DNA of 64,000 bases from Anastatus disparis (Eukaryota; Arthropoda; Insecta; Hymenoptera; Eupelmidae). Positions 47,801-57,917 of this stretch are shown here, one piece after another (the stretch's first letter is position 1; every line of letters starts with the position of its first letter). The translations under genes and the position numbers were made by a program. Under the pieces are notes generated by a model. That model had not been told where the DNA came from, searched no databases, and was given only the letters and a program-made list of their open reading frames with translations. The DNA lies in assembly GCA_017163975.1 (NCBI GenBank), contig JAFFSR010000316.1, forward strand, positions 1,896,001 through 1,960,000. Reading direction: 5' to 3'.

Positions 47801-50068
47801 ACCGTTAAATTCATAGACAGCTTAAATTACTTACACATGAGTTTAGCTGCACTACCAAAAGCTTACGGTCTTGCTAATATCGAGAAAGGTACGTTTCCTC
47901 ATTTGTTTAACACACCAGAGAATCAAAATTACGTTGGAGAAATGCCACCTGTGTGGTCTTTTTCACCAGATTCGATGAAGGTCGATGAGCGACGAGAATT
48001 TATACAGTGGTATAATGAAAAAAAAAATGAAAATTATATATTTAATTTTAAAAATGAGATTATAAAATACTGTAGACAAGATGTAAAAATTTTACGATTA
48101 GCATGTTTGGCCTTTCGCAAAACCTTCATAGAATGTGGTAATACAGATCCATTCGTAGAGTGCGCCACCATCGCATCATCTTGTATGCGTGTATATAGAA
48201 AAAATTTTTTACAAAAAGACACTATAGGAATCATACCTCAGGGTGGTTATAGACAAGCAAACAAGCAGTCTATGAAGGCGATGCGGTGGCTGTGTTGGAT
48301 GGAAAATGTGCTGAATCATCAAATTCGGTATACTGTCCGAGCTCGAGAAAAGAGACTTCCCGATGGCCCTCTAGTGGATGGATACTGCGAACTTGAAAAC
48401 GGTACGAAAATTGTTTTACAATTCCACGGGTGTTATTGGCATGGCTGTGTATGGTGTTACACAGTGAACCGTGACTCATGCCTCGTAAACGGTGAAAATA
48501 TGGACGAACGTTTCGAGAGAACCGCGCGAATATCCGAAAAGATAAGAAGCCATGGCTATCAACTAATAGAAAAGTGGGAATGTGATTTTGATCATGAGTA
48601 CTCACAGAACGAAAGTATGAAGACGTATATCGATAATAAAACACGAAATTGGCATGAACCGTTGAATCCTCGAGAAGCATTTTTTGGTAGTCGTACGGGT
48701 AATATAGTCAAAATTAACGATGCAAAAGAGGGTGAGAAAATAAAATACGTAGACGTGTGTTCATTATATCCATATATCTGTAAATACGGTCGATATCCCG
48801 TTGGTCATCCTACTCTTTACGTGGATGAAGATGAGTGTCGCTCTCTGGTGGGTCAAACAAATAATATAAGTCACGTTGAAGGTCTTATTAAATGCGAAGT
48901 ATTGCCGCCGCGAAATATATATCATGCAGTACTACCCGTTAAAATGCATAATAAGCTTTTGTTTCCGCTGTGTCGAACGTGTGCCGAATCAATGTATACC
49001 GCAGATTGTGACCATGAAAATCCTGATGATCGAGTTTTTATCGGCACGTGGGTTGCTGACGAGTTGAAAAAAGCTGTTCAGATGGGTTATATCATCAGAA
49101 AAATATTTGAAATATGGTCTTATAAAATTACTCAGTACAACAAGGCCACGGGTCAGGGTGGTCTATTTCCAACTTATATCGATAAATTTTTCGCTGAGAA
49201 AACTTGCGCGTCGGGTTACCCTTCGGAATGTGCTGACGGTGATGAAAACGCGATTGCTCGATATATTGAGGAATTTGTGCAACAAGAGGGCATTAAATTA
49301 GACAAAACTCGCATAAAATATAACGCTGGTCTGAGATCTGTAGCAAAACTCTGTTTAAATTCATTGTGGGGTAAATTTGGTCAACGAGAGAATATGTCAA
49401 AGACTGAAGTGATAGATGATCCACAGAGATTGTTTGAGTTACTCTGCAGTGTCGAGACCGAGGTCGACTCAATTTTACCGATCAATGAGACGACAATTTA
49501 TATAAGTTGGCACAACAAAGAATCGGCTGTTGAGCCATCACCATTATGTAACGTTGTCGTAGCCGCTTATACCACAGCCTTGGTGCGTTTAAAACTCTAC
49601 GAAGAATTGCAACCGCTGGGTGAACGTGTATTGTATTACGATACTGATTCTATTGTGTATGTAAGTCGCGTGGGTGAGTACGATGCGAAAACAGGGCCGT
49701 TCTTGGGTGACTTGACCGACGAATTGGCCTGTTATGGTCTTGGCACAAGCATCACATCATTCGTCTCTGGAGGACCCAAATTTTACGCCTATAAATATTT
49801 GCCACCAGATGGCGTTGAAGGATGTGTTTGCAAAATCAAGGGTATAAGACTTAATTCGTCGGTGAGTCAGAAAATAAACTTTAATTCTATACGAGATCTT
49901 ATTACTGGTAAAATACCGCCACTTTTTGCAAACTATGACGCAATTAGACGCACACGGTTTCCCGATGTTATAACACGGCCTGAATGTAAAATATGCGAGC
50001 CCGCGTACTCAAAGAGACGATTCGTGAATAACGAGATTAGCTATCCATACGGTTATAAGTCTAATTAA
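44874..50068 (+). pseudogene. polB: Protein-primed DNA polymerase B, spliced, one stop
   Basis: It replicates the element by protein priming. I predict exons 44874-45000, 45256-45570 and 46155-50068; all junctions are GT/AG and keep phase. The third exon is interrupted by a TGA at 46310-46312 and is then open for 1240 codons. Zinc-binding C/H pairs lie at residues about 230-350 of that frame. Exonuclease motifs follow at about 365 (YDFETQQ), 446 (HNAQGFD) and 575 (CRQDVK). Polymerase motifs are A at about 802 (DVCSLYP), B at about 1004 (NSLWGKFG) and C at about 1096 (YYDTDS). All catalytic residues are present. The stop is consistent with a CGA-to-TGA transition. The true start could be further upstream. 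Confidence 0.9.
45598..46096. mobile_element. TTAA MITE inside a polB intron
   Basis: 499 bp, ends GGAGATGTAAAATGGACACC and complement, between TTAA at 45594-45597 and 46097-46100. The arms pair along most of their length; the central hairpin has GTCAATGTCCCAATCGCTAC at about 45791. It sits in the intron predicted from 45571 to 46154, so it need not disturb the coding sequence. Confidence 0.9.
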
Positions 50069-50198
50069 AAATAAATTATTGTAAATATATTATCACTAAA
50101 GCGAATATATGATACAGGATAAAGAGAGAGAATTAAAACACAAACTATTTTGAAATAAATTTTTATATTTTATAAAAATGTAAAACGAAAAAATAAAT

Positions 50199-50414
50199 TT
50201 ATTTTCTATTAATTGAGTAGTCATCAATTTTTTTCAAAAGCACAGGTTCCAGAATAATCCGCATCCTTTCCACCCTCATTCTGAATCTTTCTCTATCACG
50301 AGCCGCTTGCTCCCACTCTCCACGTCGCGCTGTAGGACTCGCATAGTCCCACACGTGTATCACATGAATTTCCGGCTGACCCTCTTTGAAATGCACTTGT
50401 TTTGTTTGATTCAT
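50199..50414 (-). CDS. PPP1R15/GADD34-like PP1-binding protein
   Basis: 71 aa, intact. Residues 5-9 (KQVHF) match the RVxF docking motif for protein phosphatase 1. Residues about 17-50 (HVIHVWDYA, then ARRGEWEQAARDRERF) match the conserved C-terminal block of PPP1R15 proteins, which bring PP1 to eIF2alpha and reverse stress-induced translation arrest. Known homologues occur in animals and in some large DNA viruses. The likely role here, by inference, is to keep translation on during element replication. The start is the first ATG after a predicted 5' UTR intron. The gene lies between polB and the ATPase, on the opposite strand. It contains essentially only the functional core domain. Confidence 0.8.
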   Translation of the reverse strand: MNQTKQVHFKEGQPEIHVIHVWDYASPTARRGEWEQAARDRERFRMRVERMRIILEPVLLKKIDDYSINRK

Positions 50415-50445
50415 CGTTCACTGTACTTTTTGTAGAATCTCTTTT

Positions 50446-50507
50446 CTGTAAAATTGTTGAGAATCAAAAATTTAAATCTGATTAATTCTTTGATAAAAAT
50501 TTATTAC
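50446..50507 (-). other. Predicted 5' UTR intron of the PPP1R15-like gene
   Basis: On the minus strand the donor GGTAATAAAT and acceptor CAATTTTACAG bound a 62-bp interval just upstream of the ATG at 50414. The size and consensus suit an insect intron. Confidence 0.5.
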
Positions 50508-50589
50508 CTTTTTCAATTTCTTGGTTATTGCTCACGATAGCAGCACTTTTTCAAGACTAACCAGCACTGACCGTTTACCAACACTTTTA

Positions 50590-50597
50590 ATTTTATA
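50590..50597 (-). promoter_or_regulatory. TATA box, PPP1R15-like gene
   Basis: TATAAAAT on the minus strand, with a TCAGTG initiator-like motif about 25 bp downstream. It supports independent transcription of this gene away from the rightward cluster. Confidence 0.45.
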
Positions 50598-50892
50598 CTA
50601 TAAATGGTGGTGGTGGTGGTGATGGGGTAGGGGTATTAATTATAAGTAGGTGATTAATACTTATTTGGCTCTTTCACCCATATAGCTAAAGAGCGGAATA
50701 ACGCTGGCGTCAGCCAGCTATATGGCTAATCAGCTAAACGATTGGCTAGCGCCAGCACGATACTGCTCGCACACGCGCGCGCCGCCGCCGCCGCCCCCCA
50801 CTCTTGCTCATCACTCTCAATGATCGTATATGTAGATTGGTTCGAGAATTCGATGAGGTTAGTAATAAAAGTTTAGCAGCAGCGACGGTAAC

Positions 50893-51569
50893 ATGGATGT
50901 TTGCAGGTGGGTGCATCTGTGGACTTTGATGATTTGTGGACCCAGCTCGTGTGGTAAAACAGTATTCGTGAAGAATTTTTTGCATCACATTGATCGCATG
51001 AGTGATACAAAATTCGAGCGTATACTCTTGTACTATACCGAGTGGCAGCCAATTTACAAGGAGTTGGCCGAGGGTATCGAATTTACGAGGGTTTACCAAA
51101 GAGCGAAGACTATGCCAATGATCCACGAGCAAAACTCTTGATTCTCGACGATCTGATGAGAGAATCGTCCAACAGAGCTGTAGTAAATCTCTTTACCAAA
51201 GGCAGTCATCACAATAACTTGAGCGTCATCTTTATCTCGCAAAATCTCTTTCATCAAGGTCAGCGAGAAATTTCTTTAAACTCTAATTACATCGTGGTAT
51301 TTAAAAATCCGCGCGATCGAGCGCAAATAAATCATCTGGCGCGCCAAGTCTGCCCCGAGGAGCCTCGTTTTTTGCAAGAGGCATATCTCGATGCCACAGC
51401 ACAACCACACGGCTATTTGTTCATAGATCTGAAACAGGGTACACCTGAAAACGTGAGATTTCGTACTTGTATATTTCCGTTCGACAAACATCAGTACGTT
51501 TATGTGCCTCGTTGCAAACCCATAAAATCTGGTGCTCGCTCGAATAATCTACCAGTCGTGCGATTGTAA
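50893..51569 (+). pseudogene. Packaging ATPase (FtsK/HerA, A32-like), one frameshift
   Basis: It would pump the genome into capsids. Walker A is GPSSCGKT (residues 16-23) and Walker B is LLILDDLM (about 51135). A sensor-like FISQNLFHQG and the C-terminal FKNPRDRAQINHLARQ are typical of Polinton ATPases. The frame shifts near 51088: the first frame stops at 51141 and the second continues to 51569. Its stop overlaps the next start by one base (TAATG). Confidence 0.9.
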
Positions 51570-51913
51570 TGGAGCCGGTGAGACGTAGTCGTAGCAGACC
51601 AATTCCAGAAAAGTACTGGACTCAGCTACATGTTTTGTGTAAAATCGAACTTTCTCAGCTCAAGGCCATATTACGCGAAGCAAATTCCAAACTTATAACG
51701 TACATTTGCGAGTGTGCTTTGAACATTTTACGTGGAAATATTCCACTCAGCAAATATTATAAGAAACAATTGCGAAAAGTCGCACCACTGTTGCGAAAAC
51801 TCGCTAAACCGGGTATTTTGGAGGTAAAAAGGAAATTGGTGGTAAAATCAGCATATTTACTACGGCTAATTGTGAAACTTGTTTTATCGGCATGGAGTAC
51901 GCAAGAAAAATGA
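51569..51913 (+). CDS. Conserved small Polinton protein, 114 aa
   Basis: Intact, very basic and helical (KYWTQLHVLCKIELSQLKAI, ECALNILRGNIPLSKYYKKQ, LRKVAPLLRKLAKPG). Proteins with the C-A-L-N-x-L-x-G-N-x-P-L pattern recur in insect Polintons. I infer a virion or DNA-binding role from basicity and position only. It overlaps the ATPase by one base and the next gene by 22. Confidence 0.6.
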   Translation: MEPVRRSRSRPIPEKYWTQLHVLCKIELSQLKAILREANSKLITYICECALNILRGNIPLSKYYKKQLRKVAPLLRKLAKPGILEVKRKLVVKSAYLLRLIVKLVLSAWSTQEK

Positions 51914-53090
51914 TTTTAGTACCACAAGAGTGCTTGGAGCAACAGCGACTGCAGCAGCAGCACGACGTACCAACTACCAATCATACAACACCACCATCCA
52001 GTGTCCAGACACCTGGTACAGCCACGACACGCCTTGACGAAGAAATGAGTAAAATTTTACATTCTACTGGTGATGAGCGTCAAAAATCTCTGCAATATCA
52101 ACAAATCTTGCAGCGTTACTAAGAGGGGAGAAGGATGAAAATAGGAGTATAATACGTCCAAACGAGACAACATTATTAGAAACGGAAACGACGATGGGTA
52201 CAGACAATAATGACGAAATCGACGACGAACAGCTTGTCCAGTCGGTACCGCAGAAATCTCAAAGTAATGCTAGACATCTCATTAGATATTTGCAGCAAGC
52301 TGGTAATATTGAATGGGATAGTCGTGGTATAATCAAGCTAGATGGCACTGTTGTCGAGGGTGCTAATATTGTCGATTTAATGAATGAAGCTATGAGAAGT
52401 AGAAAAAGACCACCACCGCGCGGGTACAAACAGTTTGCACGCGTCTTGCGACAAGTTAACATACCTCGAGAATTCATTGGTAACGATCAACTGTGGCGTA
52501 AGATTGCATCTCATAGCCCTGATTCACCGCTGTCATCGTCGTCAGAAAACGAAGGTTATTATTCTTCAACAGCTACTGGTCTAACGAGCGTAAAGGAGAA
52601 AGAAGTCGAGAGTGCGAAAAAGCGTAAAAAAGTTGGTAGCGAGTTGGCAGCTACACACATGACAGACAGGTTGTACCCTTTGAAATGCATCTACCAGGCT
52701 ACCAGTTTCTCGGCCCTGGCACGCATCTCGAAGAGCGTCTCAGACGTGGTCAGAGAGGAAAAAATTCTCTTGACAATGCCTGTCTAGAGCACGATATTTC
52801 ATATTCAAATAAAAAAATAACGAATCATATAAAAGCCGACAGACTGCTGGCATGCATTTTCACGCATGCTCTCGGAGACTGCGGATGGTAATGAAAAGAC
52901 TGCAGCTGGTATTACTGTTTTGTGCATGGTCAGCAAAATTGCGTTTGATAAATTTTTGAAACGCATTAAAAATACATTTAAAAGACAGCAAAAGAGAGAG
53001 AAAAAGCTAGTTTGTAAGAGGGGGAGGAGGAGGAGCAATGAAAAAGAAGGAGAAAAAAAAGAAGGAGGCGAAAAAGCCGGACGATCTTGA
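51892..53090 (+). pseudogene. Virion protein with PLA2 domain, several frameshifts
   Basis: Successive frames at 51892-52122, 52194-52787, 52685-52891 and 52866-53090 look like one broken gene. Part 1 opens KMILVPQECLEQ and has an LDEEMSKIL helix. Part 2 has an IRYLQQAGNIEWDSRGIIKLD region and VDLMNEAMR. Part 3 is a phospholipase A2-like segment with the calcium loop GPGT and the catalytic pair in DNACLEHDISYS. Part 4 is a hydrophobic helix and a lysine/arginine-rich tail. PLA2 domains in capsid proteins help membrane escape in parvoviruses; a similar role is inferred. Shifts fall near 52118, 52680 and 52870. Confidence 0.65.
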
Positions 53091-54158
53091 GCATTATTAC
53101 TATAATCTTTCTGCACCATCAGCGTACGCTGGTGCTTATCTACTGAAACACGCGAAACCCAAAAATTTGATAACAATACCATTGCCAAATGGTTGGAGAG
53201 TCAGGATGCACATACCTTACACAAACTCGTGAGACATCGTTTTCCTCGTCGACATTACAACGTTTTTAGCCCCTTTGAAGTGTGGGAAGCTGACTTGGCA
53301 GATTTTAGATCACTTAAAACCTACAATGATGGGTACAGCTATATTCTCATTGTCATTGATGCACTTTCAAAGTTTGCCTGGGCAGAGCCTTTTCTCGACA
53401 AAACCAGTCGAAGCGTCGCTGTAGCATTAGACAAAATTTTATCACGATGTAATGATAGACATCCTATTTATCTACAGACTGATAAAGGTAAAGAGTTTAT
53501 CGGTCGAGAGGTGCAAGAGGTGCTAAAAAAGAAACATATTACCTATCGAGTCGTCAGAGACCCTGATATAAAGGCAGCCATTGCTGAACGCTTTATTCGA
53601 ACTCTAAAAGGTCGTATCTGGTGATACTTTACTCACTCGCGCACAAGACGTTATATAGATGATTTGCAAAAAATTGTGACGTGTTACAACGAGTCGTGTC
53701 ACAGTGCCATAAAAATGCCCCCTTCCAAAGTCAACTTATATAATGCTCACGTGGTAAGTCAAAATTTGACGTTGCGTTACAGCGAAAAACAGCCGTTTCG
53801 AGTAGCTAAATACAGCTTTGGCGATCTGGTTCGTGTCAGTCGTGCCAAGACAGCCTTCAGGAAAGCATACGAGGGTGGCTGGACTCTGGAGCTGTTTAAA
53901 ATTATAAGAGTCGACACAAGACAACAACCACCCGTCTATATTTTGACAGATCTTGATGGAGAAAAAATTGACGGATATTTTTACGAAGAACAGTTGAGCA
54001 GAGTGCGCAAAGATTTAGATAGCGAAGCGTTTGAGGTTGATGAGGTTTTGAAGAGCAAAGGTAGGGGGTCGAAAAAACAATATTTGGTCAGTTGGAGGGG
54101 GTACCCAGAAAAATTCAATTCTTGGATAGAAGCTAAAGATTTAAAAAATTTACAATGA
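53038..54158 (+). pseudogene. Retroviral-type integrase with chromodomain, broken
   Basis: It inserts the element. The start ATG at 53038 gives a lysine-rich tail and a YAGAYLLK region. A shift in an A-run near 53165 leads to SQDAHTLHKLVRHRFPRRHY. Catalytic triad: D in VWEADLADF (about 53290), D in LQTDKGKEF (about 53480) and E in AIAERFIRTLKG (about 53590), with about 35-residue spacing. An in-frame TGA at 53622-53624 follows GRIW. After it come YNESCHSAI, the SH3-like region and a C-terminal chromodomain (FEVDEVLKSKG...YLVSWRGYPEKFNSWI). Its stop overlaps the penton start (ATGA). Confidence 0.9.
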
Positions 54159-54985
54159 ACGATGAATTTTACATGGTTTTACCGAGCAACAGCAGCAAGT
54201 TTGTCTTTCCACATAATGTGGCGACACATTTTACAACACAATTATCACAAAATTTTTATCTTCATGGCGACTGGTGTGTAGGACTCACGGAAATTCAAAT
54301 ACCTCTCACATTTCAGCATATATCAGTGGTAGAGCGTGAGGGGGTGATTTCTTTTAAAACATCCAAACGTGACGTGGCGAATGTTTCGCGAGAAACAGAG
54401 GAGGAGACTCAATAGAAGGCCGAGGTGTTTGCCCGCGTTAAACCTGGTGTTTACCGTGACATTGAAAGTCTTTTAGAAGAAATAAATAGTCTCGAGAATG
54501 TGAAAAATCATTTATATTTTGAAATCCGCGCTGGTGGCTATGTACAGATTATATGTCGATGTGGTAAAGATTGTACAACTTATATGCACACGTTTACCCT
54601 ATCGGAAAAATTACTTAGAATTTTAGGTTTGGAAAATGTACCAATTTTCTCTTGCAAAGGTAATAAAGAGCACTACATTGCCGGTAATCGACCAGCAAAT
54701 CTTGTGAACGGGTTACCAACCGTGCTCATGGTTTACAGCAACATTTGCCAGCCTTATGTAACAGGTGACATGCGCACGAGCTTACTACGTATAGTCTCGC
54801 TTCATTTGCGTGACTACGTTTACGGAGGTGTTGAAATTAAAAACTTTTCACCACCCATGTACCTACCACTGCTGTCTTCAGCGTTTCAGTCAATAGAAAT
54901 AGATATAAGAGACGAACACGGATTTCCCATTCCATTCGACAACGGTACGCTGACTGTAACGCTTCACTTTAAGCGCATCCGATAA
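54155..54985 (+). pseudogene. Penton/minor capsid protein, one stop
   Basis: A single jelly-roll vertex protein. The frame opens MNDEFYMVLPSNSSKFVFP, the usual start of Polinton pentons, followed by a WCVGLTEIQIP strand. An in-frame TAG at 54413-54415 splits it. The rest contains VKPGVYRDIESLLEEIN, LRILGLENVP, the TVLMVYSNICQP strand and a C-terminal TLTVTLHFKRIR. Its length, about 276 codons, is normal. The start overlaps the integrase stop by four bases. Confidence 0.85.
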
Positions 54986-54986
54986 A

Positions 54987-55511
54987 ATGCCTGTGTTTGA
55001 AGATTTTTTCAATAACCAAATGATTGATGGTGGTGGGGGTAAGTGTGTTACAGTTGGTAAACCTTGCTTTGGTATTCGCCAGTCGGGTGCAGGAGTAGGT
55101 AGTTTTTTGAAAGGCCTCTTCCGAGCAGCTATACCGTAGATCAAACAAGGTGCAAAAGTGGTCGGTAAGGAGGCTCTCCGAGCGGGTAAAAATATCCTAG
55201 ATGATGTCACTCTAGGTGGCAGACCGGTCAAAGTGGCGACCAAACAGCGCATTCGCGAGAGTGGTAAAAATCTCAATAGAAAAGCGGACGTTGTTCTGGA
55301 TAAATTGCTCTTGGGTGAGTCAAACGCGAAAGAAGGGGGGGAATCAGAATATAAAAAGAAGAACGAGACATCATCAACTCAGTCGTCGAGTGCACCTGGC
55401 ACTACAAACACCTCAGCGGCTAAACGCTCGAAAAGTGATAAAGTTGCAAAAAAGAAGAAGAAGAAGCAAAATAAGAAAGCAGGTGTAGCTAGAGATATTT
55501 TTGAAAATTAA
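54987..55511 (+). pseudogene. Virion core protein, one stop
   Basis: Starts at ATG 54987, two bases after the penton stop. The N-terminal part has a GGGGK loop, a GIRQSGAGVGSFLKGLFRAA segment with amphipathic character, then an in-frame TAG at 55137-55139, and KEALRAGKNILDDVTLGGR. The tail is serine-, threonine- and lysine-rich (DKVAKKKKKKQNKKAG). The G-x-G-x-F-L-x-x-L-F-R pattern followed by G-K-E-A-L-R-x-G is shared by insect Polintons and suggests a membrane-active or core role like adenovirus pVI/pX, which is inference. Confidence 0.65.
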
Positions 55512-55520
55512 AATTTCAAG

Positions 55521-56731
55521 ATGGCGCTGTTGCATACAGAATCTTGTCAGTTGATCAAGTCGGAATTATCACTTTTTGAATTACCTTCGACACAGACTGC
55601 AATTGAAGGCTCTTACTGGGTTCAGTACAAACCGATATCTTCACTTAACGACCAATCACCAATTGAATGTACCATCCCTGGCAACACTGAGTATCTAGAC
55701 TTGGCTCACACAATGTTAAGTGTGAGTGTCAGTGTAACATGCACTAGTGCTGAACCACCTAAAGATCCGAACGTTGGACCAATAAATAATCTTTTGCATT
55801 CGTTGTTCAATCAAGTCGACGTGCTATTCAATCAGAAACCTGTTTCACCACCAAACAATGCTTATGCATACAGAGCTTACATTGAAACATTACTAAATTA
55901 TGGCCCAACAGCTAAAAAGTCTCATTTAACGAATGGATTGTGGTACGATGATACAGCAGGAAAAATGGACGATACCTCAGGTGGTAATACAGGTCTCAGC
56001 CAGCGTAAAGCGCTTATGGTTAACAGAAAGATTGATTCACTCGGCCATTTACATTGTGATGTTTTTAATCAAGACAAATTATTACTGGGTGGTGTTGAAG
56101 TTAGAGTAAGGCTCGTGCGTTCTCGTGATGGTTTCTGTCTCATGGATCCCGCTGGTGCTTTCACAGTAAATATTACAGAGGCTACGCTTTTTGTGCGTCG
56201 AGTAAGATTAAATCCTTCACTCGTGCTAGCACACGAAAAACTATTGTCGCAGACTACTGCAAAATACCCACTGACACGTGTAGAAGTTAAGGCTGTTACG
56301 CTACATAATGGTGTGCATGGGGAAACAATCGACAATGTCATATTAGGTCAACTACCAAAAAGAATTATACTCGGTTTTGTTGAGAATAAAGCTTACAACA
56401 GAGATAAAAGTCTTAACCCGTTTAATTTCAAGAATTTTAATATAAATTTTTTATGTCTGTACGTTGATGGAATGCAAGTGCCATCGAAACCCTTACAGCC
56501 AGATTTCAAAAAAGCAAAATGTACGTTGATGCTTATCATACACTTTTTTCCGGCACTGGTATTCACTTTATGAATTCAGGCAACTCGATTACCCGTAAAG
56601 ACTATCCAAACGGTTACTGCCTATTCGCTTTTGATTTGACACCTGATTTATCGGCGAGTGATGGTAGTCATTGGAATTTGATAAAAAATGGTAATGTACG
56701 AAGTGGTGGGGATATAGTTCTCGCTATTTAA
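55521..56731 (+). pseudogene. Major capsid protein, one frameshift
   Basis: A double jelly-roll capsomer protein. It is open from 55521 for 350 codons (LHTESCQLIKSELSLFELPS, VQYKPISSLNDQSPIEC, NNLLHSLFNQVDVLFNQKPV, AYRAYIETLLNYG, all typical of Polinton capsids). A shift in an A-run near 56515 moves the C-terminal part (YVDAYHTLFSGTGIHF, ITRKDYPNGYCLFAFDLTPD) into another frame that ends at 56731. The final strand is diverged. Immediately downstream is the RNase H-like gene. Confidence 0.9.
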
Positions 56732-56788
56732 GTGGAGCAAAGCCATCTTTATCATCTCAGTCAGCGAGCAACTTTAATTGCAAACAGT

Positions 56789-57448
56789 ATGGACGTGGTG
56801 ATTGACGTGCAGTTTTTAAAGGACAACAAAAACCGTTTGATTCCAAAGGAGGTGGCTGTACTTGCTATTCATAAAAACTTTATCGCTCATTGGATTGTGG
56901 CGCCTCCTTGTAATTTAAGACGCTTACCTAAAAATGCTTTGAGACAGAACAATTGGGTGACACTGAATCATCATGGTCTGGAGTGGTACGAAGGCGACAT
57001 ATCGATAAAAAGATTATACAAAAATTTGGAAGATATTTGCAAGCATTGTCGTGTAATTTTCGTGCGAGGTCAAGAAAAGCTTGAACTACTTTCCAAGCTC
57101 ACCATCTGTAAGATTGAAAATTTAGAAAAACAAGATTGTCCAGCATTTAGAAATTTGAATTTCAGCAGTGTACAGTGTATGCATCATTACATAAAATCAT
57201 CGTATTCAAATTACGTGTGTGCTCTAAATAACGCTGCTAATCTGAAACAGTGGCTACTGAAACTTAACCCCAGCGTAAAATCGCTGATTGTGGAAAAATT
57301 TTTCGAAATTCTCCGCAATGAATTCAAAAGAGATTGTTCGATATCTGATGAGGATCAAGTTTCACGCAGTAGGCGTTTATCCAGCGGATCGGATTCCTCT
57401 GATGTGGGTGAAACCTTGTGCGCTTGTGCTCAATACGCAAAATTATAA
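56789..57448 (+). CDS. Possible exonuclease-fold protein, about 220 aa
   Basis: I place the start at ATG 56789 (MDVVIDVQFLKD). The opening VIDVQ...IPKEVAVLAI, then NHHGLEWYEGD, RVIFVRGQEKLELLSKL and the C-terminal CMHH...CALNNAANLKQWLL pattern recurs in insect proteins linked to transposons and looks like a DEDD/RNase H-type exonuclease fold with degenerate acidic residues. Function is inferred and unproven. Its end overlaps the protease gene by about 130 bases in another frame, so its C-terminal 40 codons may be an artefact of a frameshift. Confidence 0.4.
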   Translation: MDVVIDVQFLKDNKNRLIPKEVAVLAIHKNFIAHWIVAPPCNLRRLPKNALRQNNWVTLNHHGLEWYEGDISIKRLYKNLEDICKHCRVIFVRGQEKLELLSKLTICKIENLEKQDCPAFRNLNFSSVQCMHHYIKSSYSNYVCALNNAANLKQWLLKLNPSVKSLIVEKFFEILRNEFKRDCSISDEDQVSRSRRLSSGSDSSDVGETLCACAQYAKL

Positions 57449-57761
57449 CCAGCGTGGTGCGCACTGGGTTGCCATATACGTTGATAAGTATGGCACAGGT
57501 GTGTACTTTGATAGTCTTGGTAAGCCGCCACAAATTCAACAACATTTACGACGTATTCAGCAAAATTGTAAAAAATTCAGATGGAATAATAAACGCTTAC
57601 AAAGCGAATATTCCAATGTTTGTGGTCATTATTGTATCATGTTTCTGTATTATATGTCTACCGGATTGGGTTTCAAGAAATTCTTGGAAAATTTCTCGCA
57701 GAATTTGCAAAAAAATGATGCTATAGTAAAGAATTTCATAGAAAAAACTTGCTATGCATAA
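57318..57761 (+). CDS. Adenain-like capsid maturation protease
   Basis: 147 aa from ATG 57318 (MNSKEIVRYL), the usual start form in Polintons. The catalytic His is in QRGAHWVAIY (about residue 49), the Asp in YFDSLGKPP and the Cys in SEYSNVCGHYC, giving a C5-type cysteine protease. Upstream GVYPADRIP is also conserved. It would cleave the virion proteins. Complete and intact, unlike most structural genes here. Confidence 0.9.
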   Translation: MNSKEIVRYLMRIKFHAVGVYPADRIPLMWVKPCALVLNTQNYNQRGAHWVAIYVDKYGTGVYFDSLGKPPQIQQHLRRIQQNCKKFRWNNKRLQSEYSNVCGHYCIMFLYYMSTGLGFKKFLENFSQNLQKNDAIVKNFIEKTCYA

Positions 57762-57830
57762 TTTGATACTTGACTGTCTCTGATTGGTTGCACGCCACCT
57801 TTTTTACGACATCCTTACCAATTTTTACAG

Positions 57831-57838
57831 TATAAAAG
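57831..57838 (+). promoter_or_regulatory. TATA box before the last Polinton gene
   Basis: TATAAAAG, 87 bp before the ATG at 57918. It shows that this gene probably has its own promoter. Confidence 0.6.
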
Positions 57839-57917
57839 AAGTGGTATCTACTTGGTCTAGCCACAGTTGTGTGTGATCGACGGTGACAGCAGTAACAAGC
57901 AAGAAAACCTAACCAAG

